Source: Bruticola sp004554425 (GTDB lineage Bacteria; Vulcanimicrobiota; Xenobia; Xenobiales; Xenobiaceae). Taken from it: a stretch of DNA of 6,114 nucleotides. The position numbers and the translations under genes were made by a program. The notes below the pieces were generated by a model. It did no database searches. It had not been told where the DNA came from and was given only the letters and a program-made list of their open reading frames with translations. The stretch spans positions 1 to 6,114 of the forward strand of contig CATXCY010000068.1 of the NCBI GenBank assembly GCA_958366945.1, given 5' to 3'. Of this stretch, positions 1 through 6,089 are shown piece by piece; positions within the stretch are counted from its first letter, which is position 1; each line of letters begins with the position of its first letter.

Positions 1-674
1 ACGCGTTGCTTGATCAGCTTGTTAAGTCCCGATTTATGGAAATGTTTGGAGATCCTATATCTAACTCAAAAAATTTTGAGCAAAAAAAACTCAACCAAGT
101 TACAGAAAAAATTGGCTCAGGAGCAACTCCTAAAGGTGGAGAAAGCAGTTATTCCTCTGAGGGCGTTTCTTTAATTCGTAGTAAGAACGTTCATAATGGA
201 CATTTTCAATATAAAGATTTAGCTCATATATCAGACAGCCAAGCAAAACAGCTAGATAATGTGATAATAAAGCGCGATGACGTATTATTAAATATTACTG
301 GAGCTTCTGTAGCACGTTGTTGTGTTGTTCCACAGAACGTCCTTCCTGCACGTGTCAATCAGCATGTGTCTATCATTCGGTGTCAACAAGCACAACTTAA
401 TTGTCAATTTCTTAACGCCCAATTGATAAGTGAAGTCTTTCAAGAACATTTTATTAGACTTGGAGAATCTGGAGGAGCAACGCGACAAGCGATAACAAAG
501 CAACAATTAGAGCAACTAAAAATTATCGTACCTCCTCTCCCTCTCCAGCAGCAGTTTGCTGCCTTTGTGGAAAAGGTCGACAAATCAAAATTTATAGTTG
601 GTAACAGGCTTGCTGGACGCCTTTATCGTAATTTATTAACCAAATTGTCACTTAGTGAGGCTGATTATGACTAA
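1..674 (+). CDS. hsdS: Type I restriction-modification specificity subunit HsdS, 5'-partial (C-terminal half)
   Basis: HsdS recognises the DNA target for the HsdM methyltransferase and HsdR nuclease. The frame is open to the left edge, so the gene is cut by the window. The visible part begins with the conserved inter-domain helix LDQLVKSRFMEMFGDP, which normally follows the first target-recognition domain. The second recognition domain then spans roughly residues 24-175 counted from the TTG at base 6, with family-type motifs GSGATPKGG, LIRSKNVHNG, DVLLNITGAS and ARVNQHVSIIR. The closing conserved segment is IIVPPLPLQQQFAAFVEK followed by KSKF, which echoes the KSRF of the first helix, as expected from the two-fold repeated design of HsdS. 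About 222 residues remain of a usual ~400. The TTG at base 6 has no ribosome binding site in view and is unlikely to be a start. The stop overlaps the start of hsdR. Family assignment is secure; the target sequence cannot be predicted. Confidence 0.93.
   Translation, partial: ALLDQLVKSRFMEMFGDPISNSKNFEQKKLNQVTEKIGSGATPKGGESSYSSEGVSLIRSKNVHNGHFQYKDLAHISDSQAKQLDNVIIKRDDVLLNITGASVARCCVVPQNVLPARVNQHVSIIRCQQAQLNCQFLNAQLISEVFQEHFIRLGESGGATRQAITKQQLEQLKIIVPPLPLQQQFAAFVEKVDKSKFIVGNRLAGRLYRNLLTKLSLSEADYD
656..669 (+). promoter_or_regulatory. Ribosome binding site deciding the hsdR start
   Basis: TGAGG at 656-660 lies six bases before ATG 667, inside the last codons of hsdS. It supports the ATG start and fits translation of hsdR being coupled to termination of hsdS. 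Confidence 0.7.
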
Positions 675-3600
675 TTTTGACTTTTTACAAACTGAGCCGA
701 CCTTCGAATGTTTCGCTGAAGCGGCTATTTGTGCGGAAAAAGTAATTACCGTTGACCCTAATGCTTGCGCTATCAACTGCCGTATAGCTATGGAGCGAGC
801 CATTAAATGGCTTTACAGCATCGAAAAAGATTTAGCCAAGCCTTACCAAGACGACTTATACAGCCTCCTCAGCAGTGAAGAATTTCGCAAAATTATCAGC
901 CCGGAGCTCTACAAACGCTTAGATTATATCCGCCGCTTAGGTAATATTGCCGCTCACGACAATAGAAAAAGAGTACGTCGCGAAGAGGCTATGCTTTGCT
1001 TAGAAAACCTCTTCGTTTTTGTCGATTTTATCGCCTATTGCTATAGTTCAAACTATACAGAGCGCAAGTTTGATCCTTCGCTTATTAGTAAATCAGAAGC
1101 TAGCTTAGCTTTAGCTTCTCAGCTGCCTAATGTCGATCTTGAAGCGCTTCTCAAAGAAAATGAACAGCTACGCCAAAAGTTAAGCGAGCACAGCCAAAAG
1201 CAGCGCCCCCATTATCAAGACGTCCCTCTAGAAAAATCAGAATACGAAACTCGCAAGCTATATATAGACGTTATGCTCACTGAAGCTGGCTGGGTTGAAA
1301 ACCGCAACTGGCTTAACGAAGTTCCCATCGATAATATGCCCACTAAATCGGGCCAAGGCCGCGCCGACTATGTATTATACGGCCAAGACGGCAAACCATT
1401 AGCTATTATTGAAGCCAAAAGGAGTTGCTCCAATCCTACGCAAGGTCGTCAGCAAGCTAAACTTTACGCCGACAGCTTAGAGAAAAAGTATGGTCGCCGC
1501 CCAGTTATCTTTTTAACTAACGGTTTTGACACTAAAATTATCGACGATCAATATCCCGAACGCAAAGTAGCTACTTTCTATTCTCAAAGCGATTTAGAAA
1601 AACTCTTCAACTTACGTTCCAATCGCCAAAGTTTAGTCCAAGCTAAAGTTGATCCTAAAATTGCTGGCCGTTATTACCAAAAAGCTGCCATCAAAGCCAT
1701 TTGCTCTGCTTTCGAACAAAAAAATCGGCGCAAAGCTCTTTTAGTTATGGCTACTGGAAGTGGCAAAACCCGCACTATTATCGCTTTAAGCGACATTCTA
1801 ACCAAATACGGCTGGGTTAAAAATATTCTCTTTTTAGCTGATCGCAATGCTTTAGTTACTCAAGCTAAACGCAATTTTACTAACCTGCTGCCAAATTTAA
1901 CTACCACAAACTTATGCGAAGAAAAAGACTACAGCGCTCGCTGTATTTGCTCTACTTATCAAACTATAAATAATCTTATAGACAAAGCCGAAAGCCAAGA
2001 AGGCCAAAAAGTTTTCACTTGCGGCCACTTCGATTTAATTATTTGCGATGAAGCCCACCGCTCCATCTATAATAAATATAAAGATATTATCGAATATTTC
2101 GATGCTCCTATCGTAGGTTTGACCGCTACTCCCAAACAAGATATCGATCGCAATACCTATGAACTTTTTGAGTTGGAAGACGGTGTGCCCACCTACGCTT
2201 ACGAATTAGAACAAGCGGTTAAGGATGGCTTTTTGGTAAATTATAAAAGTATTGAAACTAAGCTTAAGTTTATGAACGAAGGCATTCATTATGATGAACT
2301 AAGTGAAAGAGAACAAGAAGAATACGAAGAAAAATTTAAAGACGAAAATGACGATATTCCCTCTTATATAGGCTCTTCAGCTCTAAATAAAACTGTCTTT
2401 AACAGAGATACTATCGTTAAAGTTTTGGATAAACTTATGCAAGACGGCTTAAAAGTCGATTATGGCAACAGAATTGGCAAGACGATTATTTTTGCTCTAA
2501 ATCATCGCCACGCGGAAGCTATTAGTAAAATTTTTGCGGACGAATATCCTCAATTTAAAGATTTTGCCAAAGTAATCGATAACCAAACAAAATTTTCTCA
2601 GAAACTTATTGACGATTTTTCCGACCCTAAGAAATTGCCGCAAATTGCTGTTTCCGTAGATATGCTGGATACAGGCATTGATATTCCAGAAGTATTGAAT
2701 TTGGTCTTTTTCAAAAAAGTTTTGAGCCCTTGCAAATTCTGGCAAATGATCGGTCGAGGCACTCGTCTCTGTCCCAAGTTAATTGACGGTCAAGACAAAC
2801 AACATTTTCGTATTTTTGACTGGTATAACAATTTTGAATATTTCCGCACCAATCCTCACGGCCAAGCGGTCACTGCGGCCCCTTCTCTCTCGGCTGCTCT
2901 TTTTGGCTTGCAATTTGAAATTATTCATAGCCTTCAAGATCTAAAATATCAAACTGAAAATCTCATTAGTTTGCGCAAGCAATTAGTCAGAGAAATGGTA
3001 GCTAAAGTACAGCAACTCAATAAAAATAATTTTGCCGTGCGTCAGCATCTAAAAATAGTTGAGCGTTACTCTAAAGAAGAAAATTACCAAACAATAGAAT
3101 TTAAAGACATAAAAAGCGTTAAAGAAGAGCTGGCTCCGCTTATTACCGGCGATGGCACAGAAGATATTAAAGCTTTGCGTTTTGATGCTCTGCTTTACGG
3201 TTTGGAATTGCAAGCTTTGGAAGGTAAAGTCAGTCGCAAGCGCAAGAAAGATTTGCAAGACAAAGCCGAAAGTTTAGCCTGTTTTGGCAATATTCCCGAT
3301 ATTCTTAAACGCGCTGACACTATTAACAAAATTACCCAAACAGACTTTCTCAATCAAGCTGGAGCTGCCGACTTCGAGCAAGTACGCGTAGAGCTGCGCG
3401 ATTTACTTAAGTTTTTACCCAATCAAGAAGTAGAAACTTATGAAACGAATTTTACTGATGATGTTTTATCCGTTGAAGAAAATGAGGCCGATTTAGCTAG
3501 CGACTTACTAAAAAATTATAAAGCTAAAGTTGAATTTTACATTCAGCAACACCAAAATAGCGGTGCTATCTCCAAGTTGAAAAATAATATTCCGCTTAAC

Positions 3601-3975
3601 CAGAGCGACTGGCAAGAGCTAGAGCACACTCTTTGGAATGAATTAGGCAGTCGCGAAGATTATGAAGCTGAGTATGGCACCGAACCATTAGGCAAGTTTA
3701 TTCGCGGTATAGTCGGTTTAGATATGCAAGCAGCCAAAGCCGCTTTTTCTCAATATTTGGATGAAACCAATTTTAGTAGCGAGCAAATCTATTTTGTAAA
3801 TCAAATTGTAGAATATATCGTCCAAAATGGTTTACTAGAAGATATGACAATCTTGCAAGATACGCCTTTTACCGATAGAGGCAGCGTTGGAGAATTATTC
3901 GGCGATAATAGATCGGCCTGGACAAATATACGCTCAATTATTGAGCAAATAAATGCCAACGCTAAAGCCGCGTAA
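667..3975 (+). CDS. hsdR: Type I restriction enzyme endonuclease/translocase subunit HsdR
   Basis: HsdR is the ATP-driven DNA translocase and nuclease of the type I complex, acting with HsdM and HsdS on unmethylated DNA. From ATG 667 it has 1102 residues, near the length of EcoKI HsdR. Order of parts: a DUF4145-like helical N-terminal domain (about 3-127) as in EcoKI; a short coiled coil (about 155-179); a PD-(D/E)xK nuclease with D234, E249-A-K251 and a QxxxY motif (Q263, Y267); SF2 helicase motifs ATGSGKT (362-368), DEAH (461-464), LTATP (485-489), DTGIDIP (668-674) and QMIGRGTR (693-700); and a long helical EcoEI_R_C-like tail. No key motif is missing. I chose ATG 667 over the in-frame GTG 655 because GAGG at 657-660 is a well-spaced ribosome binding site for ATG 667 and the GTG lies within that site. 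The gene overlaps hsdS by 8 bp, which suggests translational coupling. Homologous to hsdR; high certainty. Confidence 0.96.
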   Translation: MTNFDFLQTEPTFECFAEAAICAEKVITVDPNACAINCRIAMERAIKWLYSIEKDLAKPYQDDLYSLLSSEEFRKIISPELYKRLDYIRRLGNIAAHDNRKRVRREEAMLCLENLFVFVDFIAYCYSSNYTERKFDPSLISKSEASLALASQLPNVDLEALLKENEQLRQKLSEHSQKQRPHYQDVPLEKSEYETRKLYIDVMLTEAGWVENRNWLNEVPIDNMPTKSGQGRADYVLYGQDGKPLAIIEAKRSCSNPTQGRQQAKLYADSLEKKYGRRPVIFLTNGFDTKIIDDQYPERKVATFYSQSDLEKLFNLRSNRQSLVQAKVDPKIAGRYYQKAAIKAICSAFEQKNRRKALLVMATGSGKTRTIIALSDILTKYGWVKNILFLADRNALVTQAKRNFTNLLPNLTTTNLCEEKDYSARCICSTYQTINNLIDKAESQEGQKVFTCGHFDLIICDEAHRSIYNKYKDIIEYFDAPIVGLTATPKQDIDRNTYELFELEDGVPTYAYELEQAVKDGFLVNYKSIETKLKFMNEGIHYDELSEREQEEYEEKFKDENDDIPSYIGSSALNKTVFNRDTIVKVLDKLMQDGLKVDYGNRIGKTIIFALNHRHAEAISKIFADEYPQFKDFAKVIDNQTKFSQKLIDDFSDPKKLPQIAVSVDMLDTGIDIPEVLNLVFFKKVLSPCKFWQMIGRGTRLCPKLIDGQDKQHFRIFDWYNNFEYFRTNPHGQAVTAAPSLSAALFGLQFEIIHSLQDLKYQTENLISLRKQLVREMVAKVQQLNKNNFAVRQHLKIVERYSKEENYQTIEFKDIKSVKEELAPLITGDGTEDIKALRFDALLYGLELQALEGKVSRKRKKDLQDKAESLACFGNIPDILKRADTINKITQTDFLNQAGAADFEQVRVELRDLLKFLPNQEVETYETNFTDDVLSVEENEADLASDLLKNYKAKVEFYIQQHQNSGAISKLKNNIPLNQSDWQELEHTLWNELGSREDYEAEYGTEPLGKFIRGIVGLDMQAAKAAFSQYLDETNFSSEQIYFVNQIVEYIVQNGLLEDMTILQDTPFTDRGSVGELFGDNRSAWTNIRSIIEQINANAKAA

Positions 3976-3994
3976 CTACACATAATACAAAAAG

Positions 3995-4032
3995 AAACGC
4001 TGCCAGTTTTAAAACTGCGACAGCGTTTTTTT
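3995..4032 (+). terminator. Intrinsic terminator of the hsd operon, possibly bidirectional
   Basis: The lower stem AAACGCTG (3995-4002) pairs with CAGCGTTT (4021-4028). Inside it CAGTTTT (4004-4010) pairs with AAAACTG (4011-4017). A run of seven T follows at 4026-4032. The element begins 20 bases after the hsdR stop. An A-rich stretch on the left side (about 3989-3997) would give a T-rich tail on the other strand, so it could also stop transcription arriving from the converging remnant. Confidence 0.88.
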
Positions 4033-4057
4033 GCGCCTTACTTTGGCAAATTATAGC

Positions 4058-4371
4058 CTAAAGCACCACCCAATAACCTCCACGAGCTGCACCTTTTCTG
4101 GCCAGTAAACCTGCAGCTTTTAATTTGCGAATATTTACTTTCTCAACGATAAGCCGACTTTTTCGCTAATTTTGCTTGCAGAAATATTCGGTTCATTGCG
4201 CATTATTGCCAAAATTTTTTCTTGATTTTCAGTGATACTCGCTATACTCGCGCCACTATTATGCCCGTTACAAGCAGTATTTTCTCCGACCTTTTCTCCG
4301 ACCCTATCACCGATCTTTTCACCGATCCGTTTATTTCTAATTATGTCAATAAAGCATCTCGCTCTTGACAT
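4058..4371 (-). pseudogene. Frameshifted C-terminal remnant of a RecG-like / AlbA_2-type ATP-binding protein (winged-helix tail)
   Basis: Reading leftwards from ATG at 4369-4371, the frame encodes a short lead, then the linker GEKIGDRVGEKVGEN, then ENQEKILAIMRNEPNISASK and SEKVGLSLRK, and stops at 4135-4137. In the -1 frame the family-like continuation resumes at once: VNIRKLKAAGLLARKG and then ARGGYWVVL, ending at TAG 4058-4060. A GE(K/N)VGE linker followed by a winged helix ending in GGYW is typical of the C-terminus of RecG-related proteins that carry an N-terminal AlbA_2 (Slfn-like) domain. That N-terminal ATP-binding body, usually several hundred residues, is absent: a stop codon lies 15-17 bases upstream of the ATG and no family sequence is visible beyond it. 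The ATG has AGG directly against it, a poor ribosome binding site. I read it as a decayed gene tail. A small live DNA-binding protein made by frameshifting cannot be excluded but is unlikely. It faces hsdR across a shared terminator, and its ATG overlaps the merC-like promoter. Confidence 0.75.
4280..4327. repeat. Four tandem 12-bp repeats encoding the GEKV-type linker
   Basis: Units read on the plus strand are TTTTCTCCGACC twice (4280-4291, 4292-4303), then CTATCACCGATC (4304-4315) and TTTTCACCGATC (4316-4327). The first two are identical and the last two differ from each other at two positions. On the minus strand each unit encodes one four-residue GE(K/N)V or GDRV/GEKI step. Such units can expand or contract in register without shifting the frame. 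Confidence 0.85.
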
Positions 4372-4393
4372 CCTGCTAATGATAAACTATTAT
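4365..4393 (+). promoter_or_regulatory. Sigma70-type promoter for the MerC-domain gene
   Basis: TTGACA (4365-4370) is a perfect -35 hexamer, followed by an optimal 17-bp spacer and TATTAT (4388-4393), which matches five of six -10 positions. The predicted transcript start is near 4400, giving a leader of about 64 bases before ATG 4464. The -35 overlaps the start codon of the minus-strand remnant. The ordinary 17-bp spacer argues against MerR-type activation, which uses 19-20 bp. Confidence 0.75.
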
Positions 4394-4396
4394 CAT
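4379..4396. promoter_or_regulatory. 18-bp perfect palindrome over the -10, candidate repressor operator
   Basis: ATGATAAACTATTATCAT consists of two 7-bp arms (ATGATAA and TTATCAT) around ACTA. It covers the -10 hexamer of the merC-like promoter, the position expected for a repressor site. The TGATAA/TTATCA arms resemble the inward arms of Fur-family (Fur, Zur) boxes, though the spacing is not the standard 7-1-7. The palindrome is seen directly; the regulator's identity is inference. Confidence 0.5.
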
Positions 4397-4424
4397 GAAA
4401 GTGAAAATTAAACTGAACGATTGC

Positions 4425-4451
4425 GAGTCCCGATAGAGTGGGCTCTTTTTT
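4425..4451 (+). terminator. Terminator-like hairpin in the merC-like leader (possible attenuator)
   Basis: GAG (4425-4427) and CCC (4429-4431) pair with GGG (4440-4442) and CTC (4443-4445) around an 8-base loop with one bulged T, followed by six T (4446-4451). A competing hairpin AGAG/CTCT (4435-4438 with 4443-4446, loop TGGG) uses the same right-hand arm. The element lies about 25 bases after the predicted transcript start and ends just before the ribosome binding site, so it could limit read-through into the gene or end a short leader RNA. No leader peptide or known riboswitch was recognised. Confidence 0.45.
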
Positions 4452-4463
4452 GTGGGGAAAATT

Positions 4464-4907
4464 ATGACTGCTGTTTCTTCTACATGTCAATGTCATAGCC
4501 AAGAAAATACCACCGCTAAGCCTGAAGGGCTGCGCGGGCTGGATTTATTAGGCGTGGTTTTATCTTCCGCTTGCTTAATTCACTGCACGCTTTTGCCGGC
4601 AGTGTTAGCTCTTTTGCCTTTATTAGGCAACCAGTTCCACTTGGACGAGCGTTGGCACTTTTATATTACAGCTTTGATAGTTCCGGTAGCTTGTATTGCC
4701 TTAGTTACCGGTTGGCTTAGACATAAGAAGAACTTGGTTATCGCTTTGGGTATTATTTCTTTAACGATGATCTTGGGGGCTCATCCTTTGCATGATGTAA
4801 TTGGCCACTTAGGCTCAGAAATTGTCGGAGCTTTAGGCGGGTGCATCTTGATTAGCGCTCATTTATTCAACCATAGTTTCTTGCACAAACATTCTGCGGC
4901 TCACTAA
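4464..4907 (+). CDS. MerC-domain inner-membrane protein (putative metal-ion transport)
   Basis: MerC-family proteins are small four-helix inner-membrane proteins, first known as mercuric ion importers of mer operons; many relatives occur with no mercury genes. From ATG 4464 the protein has 147 residues, close to MerC length. Four hydrophobic segments lie near residues 26-54, 66-84, 91-106 and 119-135. The first contains C37-L-I-H40-C41 followed by LLP, the family's metal-binding signature. Extra possible ligands are the N-terminal C8-x-C10-H11 and a His-rich tail (H133, H137, H141, H143, H147). No merR, merT, merP or merA is beside it, so mercury resistance is not indicated; zinc or another soft metal is a fair guess, not shown. 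GGGGA (4454-4458) is well placed for ATG 4464, so I preferred that start over GTG 4452. The gene appears to be a single-gene unit with its own promoter, palindrome, leader hairpin and terminator. Confidence 0.82.
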   Translation: MTAVSSTCQCHSQENTTAKPEGLRGLDLLGVVLSSACLIHCTLLPAVLALLPLLGNQFHLDERWHFYITALIVPVACIALVTGWLRHKKNLVIALGIISLTMILGAHPLHDVIGHLGSEIVGALGGCILISAHLFNHSFLHKHSAAH

Positions 4908-4920
4908 TAGAAACAATAAT

Positions 4921-4963
4921 CAATAAAAAAGCCGGACATTTTTGTCTGGCTTTTTATTTATTG
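4921..4963 (+). terminator. Intrinsic terminator after the MerC-domain gene
   Basis: GCCGGACA (4931-4938) pairs with TGTCTGGC (4943-4950), with one G-T pair and a TTTT loop. It is flanked by A-rich (4925-4930) and T-rich (4951-4955) arms that extend the stem, and CAATAAA (4921-4927) is further complementary to TTTATTG (4957-4963). The near-symmetry suggests it can work in both directions. It separates the MerC-domain gene from the transglycosylase gene. Confidence 0.9.
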
Positions 4964-5034
4964 TACAGGAAGTTAGAAGCGCAGGGCAGAAACTCCTTGA
5001 GTCCAAAAAATTGAAGTTTTAGTGGTGGGAATCT
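4964..5034. other. Short intergenic leader before the transglycosylase gene
   Basis: Seventy-one bases between the preceding terminator and GTG 5035. I find the ribosome binding site at its right end but no convincing -35/-10 pair; TTGAGT (4997-5002) has no good -10 at the proper distance. The terminator to the left implies that a promoter must lie here or that read-through supplies transcription. Confidence 0.4.
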
Positions 5035-6036
5035 GTGATAAATTTTAGTCAAAAATTCGGCCAAGCGGCTTTTTTTATAAGTTTAGGCTTGGCTCTTGCT
5101 CTTGTCCCAACTGGGGCGGCCCTAGCTAACGATACGGCTGAAGAAATTCGCATTTCTTCTCCCCTATTCCAAATTGACGAAATTTGGCCAGAAAGAGAAA
5201 TTACTCCCTCGATAGAGCCACCTAGCGGAAAAGTACAGAGCACTCAGCTAACGACGGTACGCCGCTACACTGAGACTCAAACTATTCAGCCTAAGCCAGC
5301 AGAAGTGCCCGCTTTTTCTATGCCTGCTGTACGTTCTCACGAAGATTTGCGCACTTCCTGGGGCTATGGAGCTAGAGAAAATAGCTACAATTCCTACATT
5401 TTCAGCGCCGTCAATAATGCTTGGCCTCACAATAATGTAGTGCCTTTGCACCCCTTGCTTATGAAATCACTTCTAGCTTGCGAAAGCGGCTTTAATCCTG
5501 AAGCTGTTAGCTATACTGGCGCTGTGGGTATTGCTCAACTAACTCCGGAAACAGCCCGCCGCTTTGGTTTAGGTTGGTCGGCCAGCCGCGATCCCAACCA
5601 AGCTATTCCCGCCGGCGTTAAAGTGCTAGCTGAAAAGGCCAAAGTTATTATCGATCCAGGCAATTATCATAAAATGATGGGCTTACCTCCTGAGCGTTGC
5701 CAATATGCCCAAAAAGTAGCTGCTGCTTACCAAAAATATGGCAATCCTAGCACCGAGCAATATTGGTGCCTTATGCTAGCAGCCTACAATGGCGGCGGCG
5801 GTACGATTCTGCGCGCTATGGCCATAGCTTCCGATCGCGGCCTCGATCCGCGCCAGTGGAGCAATTTAGTAGGCGATATGAACAATCCGCACAACACGCC
5901 CCTTTACTTAGCTTGCGTCGATATTTTTAAAGGCGGCGCTTTAGGTAAATATCGCGAAGTAGCCCACTATCCAGGCAAAATCATTAAGCTGTACAATAAA
6001 TCGGTAGCTCCAGAACAAATTGTCAGTATAAAATAG
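5035..6036 (+). CDS. Secreted lytic transglycosylase, SLT/goose-lysozyme-like fold
   Basis: Predicted to cleave the glycan strands of peptidoglycan in the periplasm, forming 1,6-anhydro-muramyl ends. The 333-residue protein starts at GTG 5035 after GTGGTGGGA (5022-5030). It has a signal peptide with K7, a hydrophobic core (11-24) and a likely signal peptidase I site after A29-L-A31, with no lipobox Cys. Residues about 32-130 are a Pro/Ser/Thr-rich, low-similarity stretch. The SLT domain follows: catalytic E150 in ACESGFNPEAVS, GAVGIAQLTPETARRFG (162-178) and AAYNGG (249-254). The span between the last two motifs is long for this fold, about 70 residues, and includes the segment around 205-240. 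Four Cys (149, 222, 245, 294) lie in the exported domain, two in or near the long span, so disulfides are possible. No LysM, SPOR or other wall-binding domain is seen. Housekeeping, secretion-system (VirB1-like) or phage-derived roles are all possible; no such neighbours are in view. Confidence 0.88.
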   Translation: MINFSQKFGQAAFFISLGLALALVPTGAALANDTAEEIRISSPLFQIDEIWPEREITPSIEPPSGKVQSTQLTTVRRYTETQTIQPKPAEVPAFSMPAVRSHEDLRTSWGYGARENSYNSYIFSAVNNAWPHNNVVPLHPLLMKSLLACESGFNPEAVSYTGAVGIAQLTPETARRFGLGWSASRDPNQAIPAGVKVLAEKAKVIIDPGNYHKMMGLPPERCQYAQKVAAAYQKYGNPSTEQYWCLMLAAYNGGGGTILRAMAIASDRGLDPRQWSNLVGDMNNPHNTPLYLACVDIFKGGALGKYREVAHYPGKIIKLYNKSVAPEQIVSIK

Positions 6037-6067
6037 AAGCGTTTAATATTGTCTGCTTTGTGAACTA

Positions 6068-6089
6068 CCCATCACCTAAAGGTGATGGG
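6068..6089. mobile_element. Hairpin resembling the tnpB-side end of an IS200/IS605-type element
   Basis: CCCATCACC (6068-6076) pairs perfectly with GGTGATGGG (6081-6089) around a TAAA loop. The flanks GTGAACTA on the left and CTTCT on the right match the pattern GAAGCCC...GGGTAGTTCAC (read on the other strand) that I recall from the right ends of many IS200/IS605-group elements downstream of tnpB. In that family such subterminal hairpins are bound by the TnpA transposase and overlap the 3' part of the omega RNA. No T-run follows on either strand, so an ordinary terminator is less likely. The element boundary would be near 6058-6062. The transposon body is outside the window, so this rests on pattern memory. 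Confidence 0.5.

Noticed and set aside
655..666. GTG 655 as the hsdR start
   Set aside because: It lies within the GTGAGG that serves as ribosome binding site for ATG 667, and family similarity begins at MTNFDFL.
6..674. A complete 222-residue HsdS starting at TTG 6
   Set aside because: The frame is open to the edge, there is no visible ribosome binding site, and the sequence starts in the middle of the normal HsdS fold.
2497..3258. Minus-strand open frames within hsdR (2497-2745, 3049-3258)
   Set aside because: They lie inside a conserved coding gene, have Phe/Lys-rich composition typical of antisense shadows, and show no recognisable domains or start signals.
4135..4165. Programmed -1 frameshift at A-AAG in the winged-helix remnant
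   Set aside because: No full heptameric slippery site or clear downstream stimulatory structure was found, and the missing N-terminal domain and poor ribosome binding site favour decay.
4280..4327. CRISPR-like array
   Set aside because: The units are contiguous 12-bp tandem repeats without spacers and encode a known type of protein linker.
4371..4387. MerR-type operator between -35 and -10
   Set aside because: The spacer is 17 bp rather than 19-20 bp, and the dyad is centred on the -10 side instead of filling the spacer.
4452..4463. GTG 4452 as the MerC-domain start
   Set aside because: It lies against the leader hairpin's T-run without a ribosome binding site, whereas GGGGA is correctly spaced for ATG 4464.
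5049..5451. Minus-strand open frames within the transglycosylase gene
   Set aside because: They are antisense shadows of the signal peptide and linker region with no supporting signals.
6068..6089. Ordinary rho-independent terminator for the transglycosylase gene
   Set aside because: The stem is strong but no T-run follows it; the flanking bases fit a transposon end better, although it may still slow transcription.
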